DNA from: CAYIBZ01 sp964361795
GTDB lineage: Bacteria > Patescibacteriota > Minisyncoccia > UBA6257 > WO2-44-18
Reading direction: 5' to 3'
DNA length: 5,691 nucleotides
Assembly (NCBI GenBank): GCA_964361795.1
Contig: CAYIBZ010000037.1
Span: forward strand, 1-5,691
The notes below the pieces were generated by a model, which had not been told where the DNA came from, did not search any database, and saw only the letters and a program-made list of their open reading frames with translations. Each line of letters begins with the position of its first letter. The stretch's first letter is position 1. The position numbers and the translations under genes were made by a program. Positions 1 to 5,439 of this stretch are shown here, piece by piece.

Positions 1-294
1 GTTGATGTTGAAAACGGCAAAGCCATGCTTGGAAGAATTCCCGATGAAGCAGTAAATCAATTCAAAAAAGAAGGACGCTCTCCCTTAACCGCCGAAGAAG
101 GAGTCGCGCTCATTCTTCAACACCCAGAAATTCTTAAAGACAACTGCATGGGTTTGCCCGGTTCTCGCCGCGGCGACGACAAGGTCGCGGATTTGTGGCT
201 CTTCGAGGGCGAGCCGAGGCTCCACTGGAGCTGGGCGAACTCCTCGCTTGTGAGGTGGGGTTCGGCCTCCTGCGGTAGTAGAGTCGGGCCTTGA
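1..294 (+). CDS. DUF5701-like protein, C-terminal part (5' end outside window)
   Basis: The reading frame is open from the first base and ends in TGA at 292-294, so about 97 C-terminal residues are visible and the start lies upstream. The visible part carries the conserved blocks I associate with the DUF5701 family: VDVENGK at the beginning, GRSPLTAEEGVAL near the middle, the GSRRGDDKVADLW block, a Trp-rich stretch (LHWSWANSS) and the closing GSASCGSRVG. DUF5701 proteins have no established biochemical function that I know of. The conserved Gly-Ser-Arg, Trp and Cys residues suggest a folded domain, but no catalytic role can be assigned. A strong terminator begins 6 bp after the stop, so this is the last gene of its transcript. 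An ATG at 25 is in frame but is internal, because conserved family sequence lies before it. The family call is from memory of the motif pattern. Confidence 0.72.
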   Translation, partial: VDVENGKAMLGRIPDEAVNQFKKEGRSPLTAEEGVALILQHPEILKDNCMGLPGSRRGDDKVADLWLFEGEPRLHWSWANSSLVRWGSASCGSRVGP

Positions 295-300
295 TCTTCA

Positions 301-332
301 AGCCCTCTGACATAATGTCGGAGGGCTTTTTA
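301..332 (+). terminator. Intrinsic terminator of the DUF5701-like gene
   Basis: The left arm AGCCCTCTGACA (301-312) pairs with TGTCGGAGGGCT (316-327) around a TAA loop, with a single T-G wobble. A run of T follows immediately (328-331). It starts 6 bp after the stop codon, the classic position for factor-independent termination. Confidence 0.9.
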
Positions 333-352
333 TTGGCAATGAGCTTTTTATC

Positions 353-377
353 AACGAATAACGAATCCATTACGAAT
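353..377 (+). repeat. Three short ACGAAT direct repeats
   Basis: ACGAAT occurs at 354-359, 361-366 and 372-377, that is at spacings of 7 and 11 bp, inside AT-rich DNA between the upstream terminator and the next promoter. The repeats are short and could be chance or a weak protein-binding array. No function is assigned. Confidence 0.35.
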
Positions 378-411
378 AAACAAATAACTTTTATTAGAAA
401 AAAAAGCGCGA

Positions 412-440
412 GTTCCTCTCCCTGCTATTCCACGGAATAG
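412..440 (+). repeat. Hairpin element, copy A
   Basis: This 29-bp stretch matches 5276-5304 at 25 of 29 positions without gaps. It begins with GTTCCTCTCC and ends with a perfect inverted repeat: CTATTCC (425-431), AC, then GGAATAG (434-440), which extends by a G-C pair at 424/441. A small GAG/CTC stem (410-412 with 416-418) precedes it. Outside it, GCGAGT (408-413) is complementary to ACTCGC (470-475), so a larger closed fold is possible. It lies upstream of the dehydrogenase promoter. I do not recognise the element. Confidence 0.6.
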
Positions 441-466
441 CGCCCCTCTTCAGTTAACACTCAAGT

Positions 467-495
467 TTGACTCGCAGGCTAATTTTTTGTACTAT
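467..495 (+). promoter_or_regulatory. Sigma70-type promoter for the acyl-CoA dehydrogenase
   Basis: The -35 box TTGACT (467-472, five of six consensus bases) is separated by exactly 17 bp from the -10 box TACTAT (490-495, four of six). Transcription would start near 502, giving a leader of about 50 nt before the ATG at 554. The right arm of a possible larger fold around copy A (470-475) overlaps the -35 box. Confidence 0.65.
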
Positions 496-515
496 TTGAG
501 CGGTTCATTGACCCG

Positions 516-538
516 CCTTCGCTGAAGCTTCGGCGAGG
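516..538 (+). promoter_or_regulatory. Leader hairpin directly before the dehydrogenase ribosome site
   Basis: CCT (516-518) pairs with AGG (536-538). After one bulged T, CGCTGAAG (520-527) pairs with CTTCGGCG (528-535), with one wobble pair; the tip must open to form a loop. The stem ends only 5 nt before the AAGGAGG ribosome site (544-550) and lies wholly in the predicted leader. It could shape translation initiation or mRNA stability. There is no ligand-binding architecture that would make it a recognised riboswitch. Confidence 0.5.
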
Positions 539-543
539 TAAAA

Positions 544-550
544 AAGGAGG
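544..550 (+). promoter_or_regulatory. Ribosome binding site AAGGAGG of the dehydrogenase
   Basis: This is a full anti-SD match, but only 3 nt (CCT) separate it from the ATG at 554, shorter than the usual 5-9. No better start codon lies close downstream; the next in-frame ATG is about 27 codons in, inside sequence that aligns with the VLCAD N-terminus. The start at 554 is therefore kept. Confidence 0.75.
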
Positions 551-553
551 CCT

Positions 554-2464
554 ATGGGTATAGATTTGAAAAAACTCGGTCAGGGAGTAGCCATTGCCGA
601 AGCCGAACGCGACAAGCGCCGGCATGAAGGTTTTATGGCCGATCTCTTTCGGGGTAGAGCGAATTTTTCTCTGTTTATTCCGTGGTTCAAAGAGTCAGAT
701 GACTCGTTAGCTAAAAGCGATGTTTTGATTGAGAAGCTGCGGAACTATTTAATGGAGAATGTTTTCCCGAACGAAATTGACCGGACGGATGAAGTTCCGG
801 AAGAAGTCATCCGGTGGCTTTGTGAAAACGGTTTTTTCGCTTTGAAAATTCCCAGAGAATACGGCGGGATGGATCTAACTCAAACGGCTTACATCCGATT
901 GATGGGCCTCGCGGCCAGTTGGTGCGGCGGAGTGGTTGCTCCCCTGTCGGCATCCAATACTATCGGCCTTACTTGGCCATTGAAGGGTTACGGAACTCCG
1001 GAACAGAAGAAGAAGTTTTTGCCGATTGTCGCGAAGAATCCGACGGGGTTTGCTTTTACAGAAAAGGAAGCCGGTTCTGATCCGGCGAATATGGAAATGT
1101 ATGCCACTAGAGTCAGAGACAAGGAAGGACAGGTAGTCGGATACCGCCTTGTCGGGCGAAAATGGTGGACAACGAACGGTCCGAAAAATGAAAAAGAATT
1201 TTTGTCTCCCCTGCTTTGCGTGATTGCTAAGACCGTAGATAAACCGGAAGACCTTAAGGACGCGAATTATAAGCCGGTTTTCAGCGCGTTCATCGTGCCA
1301 ACGAATTTACCGGGCGTGAAGGCGGTTCAACGCTGCCAGTTTGAAGGTTTGCGCGGCATGTATAACGGAGTTGAGGCGTTTGACGTTGAGCTTTCTAAAG
1401 ATTATCTCGTTGGAGAAAAAGAAGGCCTTGGTTTTAGGATCGCTCTTGAAGCATTGAATACCGGACGAATTGCCGTCGCCGGATCCTGCGCCGCGATCGT
1501 CAAGCAGTGTTTGCTGATTGGAAAATGGACAGGCAACCATCGCAAGCAGTGGGGAAAATTGATTGGCCAACACGAAGCCGTTGGCAGTGGGATGCTGGCC
1601 AAGGGCCTAGCTGGCGCTTTCGCGATGGAAGCGATGACTCGTTTTGCCGCCGGCCGGGTTGATCAAAAACTGGACGCGCGCATGGAAGCGGCGTCTTGCA
1701 AAGTTTTTGCTTCCGAGGCCGGGTGGAAGATTGTTGATGACCTGATGCAGCTTCGCGGCGGACGCGGCTATGAGACTGCCGATTCGCTTGCCAAACGCGG
1801 CGAGCCGCCTATCCCTCTGGAGTCAATTCATCGCAGTTTCCGGCCAAACCGGATTTTTGAAGGGTCCAGCGAGATTCTTAGCCAATGGGTTATTCGCGAA
1901 GGAATAGATGAATATAAAACTCGCGGCGAAGTGTTTTTTGAAAAAGGCCGTTGGCTTAAGAAACTTAAGACGGCATTCGGATTTGGCGCCAGTCTGGCGA
2001 AGTTGCGGATTCGCCGGCGGATTAATCCGAAAATTTTAGAAAGTGTTAATCAAAAACTGCGCCGCCATCTGCGGTTTGTGGAAAAGAATGCGAGAAAACT
2101 GGCTATCGCGGTTATTGTGAATTCTGCCCGTTACCGAGGAAAGCTTCCCCATAAACAACTGCTTTTCACTAGACTGTTTTGGATTGCCACTGAACTTTAC
2201 GCAATGTCGGCAACTTGTTTCTATGCCGCTTACCTCAAGGGCTGCGCTATGTGCAACCTAGTCAACGGCGATGATTCATTTGTCCACCTTGCTGATTTCT
2301 ACTGCCGCGAAGCCGAACTGCGAGTCCAGGAACTTTTCCGATCACTCAAGGAAAACAACGATAATGCCGCTCGCCAGATTGCCAAGAGGCTTCTTGGCGG
2401 CGAATACGATGAGTGGCTCAAGAAGGATATTATTTCAATCACGGATAAGCTGGAATTGAGGTAA
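554..2464 (+). CDS. Acyl-CoA dehydrogenase, VLCAD/ACAD9-like, with C-terminal domain
   Basis: A 636-residue flavoenzyme expected to oxidise the alpha-beta bond of acyl-CoA thioesters, passing electrons from FAD to an electron carrier. The N-terminal helical domain spans about residues 50-160. The middle beta domain carries the FAD signature TEKEAGSD (169-176), followed by WWTTNG (204-209). The C-terminal helical domain has LNTGR (301-305), whose Arg matches the substrate-site Arg of the family, and QLRGGRGYE (399-407). In RIFEGSSEI, Glu436 sits where MCAD and VLCAD have the catalytic base, so the enzyme looks intact. About 180 further residues (455-636), basic at 467-490 and then helical, match the layout of VLCAD/ACAD9 rather than the shorter MCAD type (about 400 aa). 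Chain-length preference cannot be read from sequence. It has its own promoter and terminator and no beta-oxidation neighbour. By eye its G+C is higher than that of the downstream glycosyltransferase, which may hint at transfer. Confidence 0.93.
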   Translation: MGIDLKKLGQGVAIAEAERDKRRHEGFMADLFRGRANFSLFIPWFKESDDSLAKSDVLIEKLRNYLMENVFPNEIDRTDEVPEEVIRWLCENGFFALKIPREYGGMDLTQTAYIRLMGLAASWCGGVVAPLSASNTIGLTWPLKGYGTPEQKKKFLPIVAKNPTGFAFTEKEAGSDPANMEMYATRVRDKEGQVVGYRLVGRKWWTTNGPKNEKEFLSPLLCVIAKTVDKPEDLKDANYKPVFSAFIVPTNLPGVKAVQRCQFEGLRGMYNGVEAFDVELSKDYLVGEKEGLGFRIALEALNTGRIAVAGSCAAIVKQCLLIGKWTGNHRKQWGKLIGQHEAVGSGMLAKGLAGAFAMEAMTRFAAGRVDQKLDARMEAASCKVFASEAGWKIVDDLMQLRGGRGYETADSLAKRGEPPIPLESIHRSFRPNRIFEGSSEILSQWVIREGIDEYKTRGEVFFEKGRWLKKLKTAFGFGASLAKLRIRRRINPKILESVNQKLRRHLRFVEKNARKLAIAVIVNSARYRGKLPHKQLLFTRLFWIATELYAMSATCFYAAYLKGCAMCNLVNGDDSFVHLADFYCREAELRVQELFRSLKENNDNAARQIAKRLLGGEYDEWLKKDIISITDKLELR

Positions 2465-2471
2465 TAAACTT

Positions 2472-2497
2472 AAAACACGGTTTAAACCGTGTTTTTT
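2472..2497 (+). terminator. Terminator after the dehydrogenase
   Basis: A perfect 24-bp palindrome (2472-2495; arms AAAACACGGTTT and its complement) begins 7 bp after the stop and runs into a T tract reaching 2497. It has A-rich and T-rich flanks on its two sides, so it could also stop transcription from the other strand. Confidence 0.9.
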
Positions 2498-2499
2498 AT

Positions 2500-2528
2500 T
2501 TGATAAATTGACCGTGATACTATATAAT
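2500..2528 (+). promoter_or_regulatory. Near-consensus promoter of the HAD gene
   Basis: TTGATA (2500-2505, five of six) is separated by 17 bp from a perfect TATAAT (2523-2528). The start of transcription would be near 2535, before the ribosome site. It begins 2 bp after the preceding terminator's T tract, so the HAD gene has an independent unit. The promoter also shows that a TTG reading-frame start at 2508 cannot be the translation start. Confidence 0.85.
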
Positions 2529-2544
2529 GTTGTCAGCTCATATC

Positions 2545-2551
2545 AAGGAGG
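2545..2551 (+). promoter_or_regulatory. Ribosome binding site AAGGAGG that fixes the HAD gene start
   Basis: AAGGAGG lies 4 nt before the ATG at 2556. The protein then begins MVKIIFLDIDGV, with HAD motif I at the N-terminus as in the family. The longer in-frame reading from 2508 is excluded because it starts within the promoter. Confidence 0.9.
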
Positions 2552-2555
2552 CCGG

Positions 2556-2999
2556 ATGGTTAAGATAATCTTCCTGGATATCGACGGCGTTCTCACTTCT
2601 CTTAAAAGTGCTAATCAATTTGGAAATTATAAAACTTTTTTGCCTAGTAGTGTGGAAGCCTTGAATCATATTTTAAAAGTCAGTGGCGCGCAAATAGTTA
2701 TTTCAAGCGCCTGGCGCATCGGACGCACCATAGAGGAATTAAGAACCATCTTTAATGATCAAGGAATTGATGGTTCTAAAATTATTGGCCTAACGCCGAT
2801 TTTAAGAGACAAGCGAGGCCATGACATTGACAGTTGGCTAAAGACAGCTCGATTGCCAGTCAAATCCTTCGTCATTATTGATGATAATTCCGACATGGAG
2901 CACCACATTGGACGGCTTGTCCAAACAACGTTCGAGGACGGCCTTGAGATGTCGCACGCAGAAAAAGCGATAGCGATGCTTCTGGAAAGCACCCATTAA
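2556..2999 (+). CDS. Small HAD-superfamily phosphatase, HAD_SAK_2-like
   Basis: A 147-residue stand-alone HAD domain, probably cytoplasmic. Motif I is FLDIDGV (nucleophile Asp8, acid/base Asp10); motif II is the Ser-Ser of VISSAWR (50-51); a basic KRG (86-88) is the motif III candidate; motif IV is IIDD (107-110), with Asp113 following. The VISSAWR block, the RGHDIDSWL block (87-95), IIDD and the end pattern FEDGLEMSHAEKAIAML match what I know of the HAD domain of Swiss Army Knife RNA repair proteins (Pfam HAD_SAK_2). In larger proteins such domains are proposed to remove phosphates from nucleic-acid ends; here no ligase or kinase domain is attached or adjacent, so the substrate is open. There is no cap insert, consistent with a large or polymeric substrate. 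It is transcribed alone from a strong promoter, with a terminator overlapping its stop. Confidence 0.85.
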   Translation: MVKIIFLDIDGVLTSLKSANQFGNYKTFLPSSVEALNHILKVSGAQIVISSAWRIGRTIEELRTIFNDQGIDGSKIIGLTPILRDKRGHDIDSWLKTARLPVKSFVIIDDNSDMEHHIGRLVQTTFEDGLEMSHAEKAIAMLLESTH

Positions 3000-3013
3000 C
3001 GGGAGCTTTTTTT
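2986..3013 (+). terminator. Terminator overlapping the end of the HAD gene
   Basis: AAAGC (2986-2990) pairs with GCTTT (3005-3009) and CCC (2992-2994) with GGG (3001-3003), with one A-A mismatch between the two helices and the TAA stop in the loop. Seven T residues (3007-3013) follow the stem. It sits between convergent genes whose stops are 20 bp apart. On the minus strand the stem is followed only by a short T run, so it favours the plus-strand transcript. Confidence 0.75.
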
Positions 3014-3019
3014 ATTTCC

Positions 3020-3361
3020 TCAAAACCACTCCTTCTGGATCTCTACCAGAATGTCTTCCGGAATCGGAATGGCCGTTCCCGGTTTGCTCTTGCCGGGATA
3101 ACGCCAAGCACTGATCATAATTTTTCCTTTTTCATTTTTATTTTTTAATTTTTCTTGGTACATAACCCAGAGCTCTTCTTTTCTTTTTGAAGTGTCGTTT
3201 CTTTTCATTACCGCGAAGGTATTGGACGCTATCCCCTCTTCATGGCGGTCCGGAGATTTTAAAATACTTTTGATTTTCTGTTCCGAAATTTTATAAAACA
3301 GCATTTTGCTTTTTATATGGCTGGTCCAGTGATAGTTTTTGTCGTCTTTTGGGAGCTTCAT
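3020..3361 (-). CDS. Small conserved hypothetical protein, DUF4258/BrnT/RelE-like
   Basis: A 113-residue, strongly basic protein with a stop TGA at 3022-3020. The N-terminal part HWTSHIKSKM (11-20), followed by a helix and KSILKSPDRHEEG (31-43), resembles the His-Ala-x-x-Arg-Met plus V-x-x-x-I-x-x-P pattern of DUF4258 and related RelE/BrnT-fold small proteins. Two predicted strands follow, EELWVMYQ (62-69) and KIMISAWRYPG (80-90), and then a Pro-rich end TAIPIPEDI. I associate this combination, especially the AWRYPG and PIPED tail, with patescibacterial hypothetical proteins. If the fold is right it could be a ribonuclease-type toxin or a remnant of one, but no antitoxin gene is adjacent and catalytic residues cannot be named. 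There is no ribosome site before the ATG. An AT-rich -10-like TATATA lies 6 nt upstream, which suggests a leaderless mRNA. Confidence 0.7.
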   Translation of the reverse strand: MKLPKDDKNYHWTSHIKSKMLFYKISEQKIKSILKSPDRHEEGIASNTFAVMKRNDTSKRKEELWVMYQEKLKNKNEKGKIMISAWRYPGKSKPGTAIPIPEDILVEIQKEWF

Positions 3362-3379
3362 AGTTCATATATAATTTAA
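3362..3379. promoter_or_regulatory. Divergent 18-bp intergenic region with overlapping -10 boxes
   Basis: Between the two divergent ATGs lies only AT-rich DNA. On the plus strand TATAAT (3370-3375) ends 7 nt before the ATG at 3383. On the minus strand TATATA (3373 down to 3368) ends 6 nt before the ATG at 3361. No Shine-Dalgarno sequence is visible in either direction, unlike the other starts in this window. Both genes may make leaderless transcripts from -10 boxes that share four base pairs. Clear -35 boxes were not found. Confidence 0.5.
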
Positions 3380-5221
3380 ATGATGTCTAAGGTGATTACA
3401 ATTTTCCGCTGGTCATTGGTTGCGGTCATGATTGCCGCGCCCGCTTTGCTGATGTTAAACGCCGCGCGAAACGATTCGGCGATTGTTGATGAATTAGCGC
3501 ACATTCCCGCTGGCTATGCTTATCTGCGATATCAAGATTATCGCCTGAATCCCGAACACCCTCCTTTAGTAAAAATGCTGGCCGCTATTCCGCTTCTTTT
3601 TCAGAATTTAAATTTTCCTCTTAACATTTCCTCGTGGATTCAAGATGTGAATAGCCAATGGGAAGTCGGCAATCAATTTTTGTACGGGTCCGGCAATGAC
3701 GCGGATAAAATAATTTTTTTGGCTAGAATCGGGCCGATTATTCTGACTTTAATTTTGATTTTGGCTATTTATTTTTTGGCAAAAGAGCTGATTGGCCGCT
3801 GGTGGGCGTTGTTGCCAGCTTTTTTATTCGCCTTTTCTCCAACGGCGCTGGCTCACGGGCATTATGTTGCCACTGACACAGGCGCCGCTTTAGGAGTATT
3901 TCTTTCAATTTGGACATTCTTAAATTTTCTTTTGAGGCCAACCGGCAAAAAATTGATTTTAGCAGGCTTGGCTTTCGGCTTTGCCCAGTCGGTAAAATTT
4001 TCCTCGGCTCTTTTAATCCCCTACTTCATAATTTTACTTTTATTGTTTTCTTTGGCCGGCTTATGGAGAGACGGCGGCAAACGTGTTTTTTATTATTGGA
4101 AATCTTTATTTTTTATTTTTTTAATCGGACTTGGAACAGTTTACACGGTTTATCTTTTTGCTGTTTGGAACTATCCGGTTGATCGGCAGATTTCCGACAC
4201 GGAAAGCATTCTTCAAACTTTCCAATTAAGATTTCTGGCGAATTTAGATATTTGGATGGCCGGCAGTCCGATTTTTCGCCCGTTGGCGGAATATTTTTTA
4301 GGATTACTGATGGTCCTTCAGAGATCGGCTGGCGGAAATGTTGTTTATTTTTTGGGCGAGGTCTCTAATGGCGGCATTTGGAGTTACTTCCCGATAGCTT
4401 TCTTATTAAAAGAGCCGGCTGGGTCTTTACTGCTTATTTTAATGGCTTTATTTTTTGGGTTTTGGAATTTTTGCAAATCTTTTTTATCGGCGCTTTTTGG
4501 AAAGGGCCGGCGCTTGTATGAATATCTCAATACTTATTTTCCAGAATTCGCGATGGCCGGTTTTGTTTTATTTTATTGGATTTACAGCATCAACAGCAAT
4601 CTAAACATCGGTCTTCGGCATATTTTGCCGACAGCGCCGTTGATTTATATTCTTACGGCCAGCGCTGTCAAAAATTGGTTTAGCATTAATGATTTAAGCC
4701 TGGCCAGAAACTTTATTGTTAAAATTCTGATTGTTTACAACGAATTGGCGACCTTGTCGGTTAAGTCCGCGGTTTTAATAATTTTATTGCTTTGGTATTT
4801 TTTATCTTCTTTAATAACGGCGCCCCATTTTTTGTCTTATTTCAATTTTTTGGGCGGAGGTTTGAAAAATGGATATCGGCAGATCGTTGATTCTAATTAT
4901 GACTGGGGCCAGGACCTGAAAAGGCTGGCTCAATGGGCCAATGAAAATGAGATTGAGAAAATCGCGGTGGATTATTTTGGCGGCGGAAATCCCAGATATT
5001 ATTTGAGCGAAAGAGCCATTCCTTGGTGGTCAGCAAGAGGCACGCCCAAAATTGAAAATATAAAATGGTTGGCGGTTTCCATCAATACAATTCAGAATGC
5101 CAAAGGGAAAACTGTCGCTGGATTTGAGAGGAAGCCGCAGGACGAATACCAATGGTTAATAGAACCTCATAAACCTTACGCCCGCGCCGGAACTTCTATC
5201 TTTATTTATAAGCTGGAATGA
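3380..5221 (+). CDS. GT-C membrane glycosyltransferase, PMT_2/ArnT-like
   Basis: A 613-residue integral membrane protein with about 11 hydrophobic spans (for example 6-27, 113-134, 140-158, 166-185, 192-228, 240-262, 334-363, 389-404, 414-431, 462-482). Such enzymes move a sugar from a polyprenyl-phosphate donor to a protein, lipid or polymer on the outer face of the membrane. Asp37-Glu38 in the first outer loop, in VDELAHIPAGY, is the GT-C acidic motif, followed by NPEHPPL (57-63). HGHYVATDT (159-167) and LNIGLRH (408-414) are further family blocks. The C-terminal DSNYDWGQDLKRL (504-516) starts a soluble tail that runs to the end and includes IAVDYFGGGNPRYYL. Length and motifs indicate an intact gene. 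Donor and acceptor are unknown, and no polysaccharide or lipid-carrier genes adjoin it. Two consecutive ATGs (3380, 3383) are possible starts; the -10 spacing fits 3383 slightly better and no ribosome site decides. Its A+T-rich codons contrast with the dehydrogenase. Confidence 0.87.
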   Translation: MMSKVITIFRWSLVAVMIAAPALLMLNAARNDSAIVDELAHIPAGYAYLRYQDYRLNPEHPPLVKMLAAIPLLFQNLNFPLNISSWIQDVNSQWEVGNQFLYGSGNDADKIIFLARIGPIILTLILILAIYFLAKELIGRWWALLPAFLFAFSPTALAHGHYVATDTGAALGVFLSIWTFLNFLLRPTGKKLILAGLAFGFAQSVKFSSALLIPYFIILLLLFSLAGLWRDGGKRVFYYWKSLFFIFLIGLGTVYTVYLFAVWNYPVDRQISDTESILQTFQLRFLANLDIWMAGSPIFRPLAEYFLGLLMVLQRSAGGNVVYFLGEVSNGGIWSYFPIAFLLKEPAGSLLLILMALFFGFWNFCKSFLSALFGKGRRLYEYLNTYFPEFAMAGFVLFYWIYSINSNLNIGLRHILPTAPLIYILTASAVKNWFSINDLSLARNFIVKILIVYNELATLSVKSAVLIILLLWYFLSSLITAPHFLSYFNFLGGGLKNGYRQIVDSNYDWGQDLKRLAQWANENEIEKIAVDYFGGGNPRYYLSERAIPWWSARGTPKIENIKWLAVSINTIQNAKGKTVAGFERKPQDEYQWLIEPHKPYARAGTSIFIYKLE

Positions 5222-5247
5222 AAATTTAGCGATAGAGTATCAAGTCA

Positions 5248-5271
5248 ACTGCTATCACGCGTGATAGCAGT
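5248..5271. repeat. 24-bp perfect palindrome
   Basis: ACTGCTATCACG (5248-5259) is followed directly by its exact reverse complement (5260-5271). It begins 26 bp after the glycosyltransferase stop. No T tract follows on the plus strand, so it is not a classic terminator. It could be a stabilising 3' stem or a binding site for a dimeric protein. Confidence 0.85.
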
Positions 5272-5275
5272 GAGG

Positions 5276-5304
5276 GTTCCTCTCCACGCTATTCCATGGA
5301 GTAG
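5276..5304 (+). repeat. Hairpin element, copy B
   Basis: This matches 412-440 at 25 of 29 positions in the same orientation. It begins GTTCCTCTCC, and its stem is CTATTCC (5290-5296) with GGAGTAG (after AT). The A-to-G change relative to copy A turns a pair into a T-G wobble, so the RNA stem is kept. A GAGG/CCTC mini-stem (5272-5275 with 5279-5282) precedes it, as a similar one does in copy A. Confidence 0.6.
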
Positions 5305-5328
5305 TAGAGCCGGTTCTTGGCAGTGCGC

Positions 5329-5357
5329 GAGTCCCGGTCCAGTGGACCGTTGGACTC
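5329..5357. repeat. 12-bp bulged inverted repeat
   Basis: GAGTCC (5329-5334) and CGGTCC (5335-5340) pair with GGACTC (5352-5357) and GGACCG (5344-5349). The loop is AGT and two T residues bulge at 5350-5351. It is GC-rich and lies 2 bp before the next hairpin, so the two could stack coaxially in RNA. Confidence 0.8.
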
Positions 5358-5359
5358 AT

Positions 5360-5400
5360 GCCTGTTCCGATTCAAATCGGAACAGGCACCTTTAATTTTC
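5360..5400 (+). terminator. Probable terminator downstream of the glycosyltransferase
   Basis: A perfect 13-bp inverted repeat (GCCTGTTCCGATT, 5360-5372, with 5375-5387) is followed by ACC and then TTTAATTTTC. The stem is very strong but the T tract is broken and starts 3 nt late, so it is a good though not ideal intrinsic terminator. It lies about 140 bp past the stop, so a transcript reaching it would carry a long structured 3' end. Confidence 0.6.
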
Positions 5401-5439
5401 AAAAAATTAATTATTATTTCTGTAGGCGAAACAGCATAC

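Noticed and set aside
2508..2513. TTGACC as the -35 box of the HAD promoter
   Set aside because: It is only 9 bp from the -10 box. TTGATA at 2500-2505 has the correct 17-bp spacer.
2508..2555. TTG start giving the HAD protein 16 extra residues
   Set aside because: This stretch contains the -10 box TATAAT and the ribosome site, so it lies largely before the transcription start; the family begins at the ATG at 2556.
3020..3361. Complete toxin-antitoxin module
   Set aside because: The candidate toxin-like protein has no adjacent small partner gene. Its neighbours are a HAD phosphatase and a membrane glycosyltransferase, each with its own signals.
5360..5387. tRNA T-arm-like sequence (GATTCAAATC)
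   Set aside because: The stem is 13 perfect base pairs with a loop too small for a T-loop, and no acceptor, D or anticodon arms surround it. It fits a terminator hairpin.
5222..5395. Open frame of 57 codons continuing after the glycosyltransferase TGA, possible stop read-through
   Set aside because: The translated stretch has no family-like character, the protein already ends with a normal C-terminal tail, and the DNA is occupied by perfect hairpins that explain its sequence. TGA also ends two other genes here.
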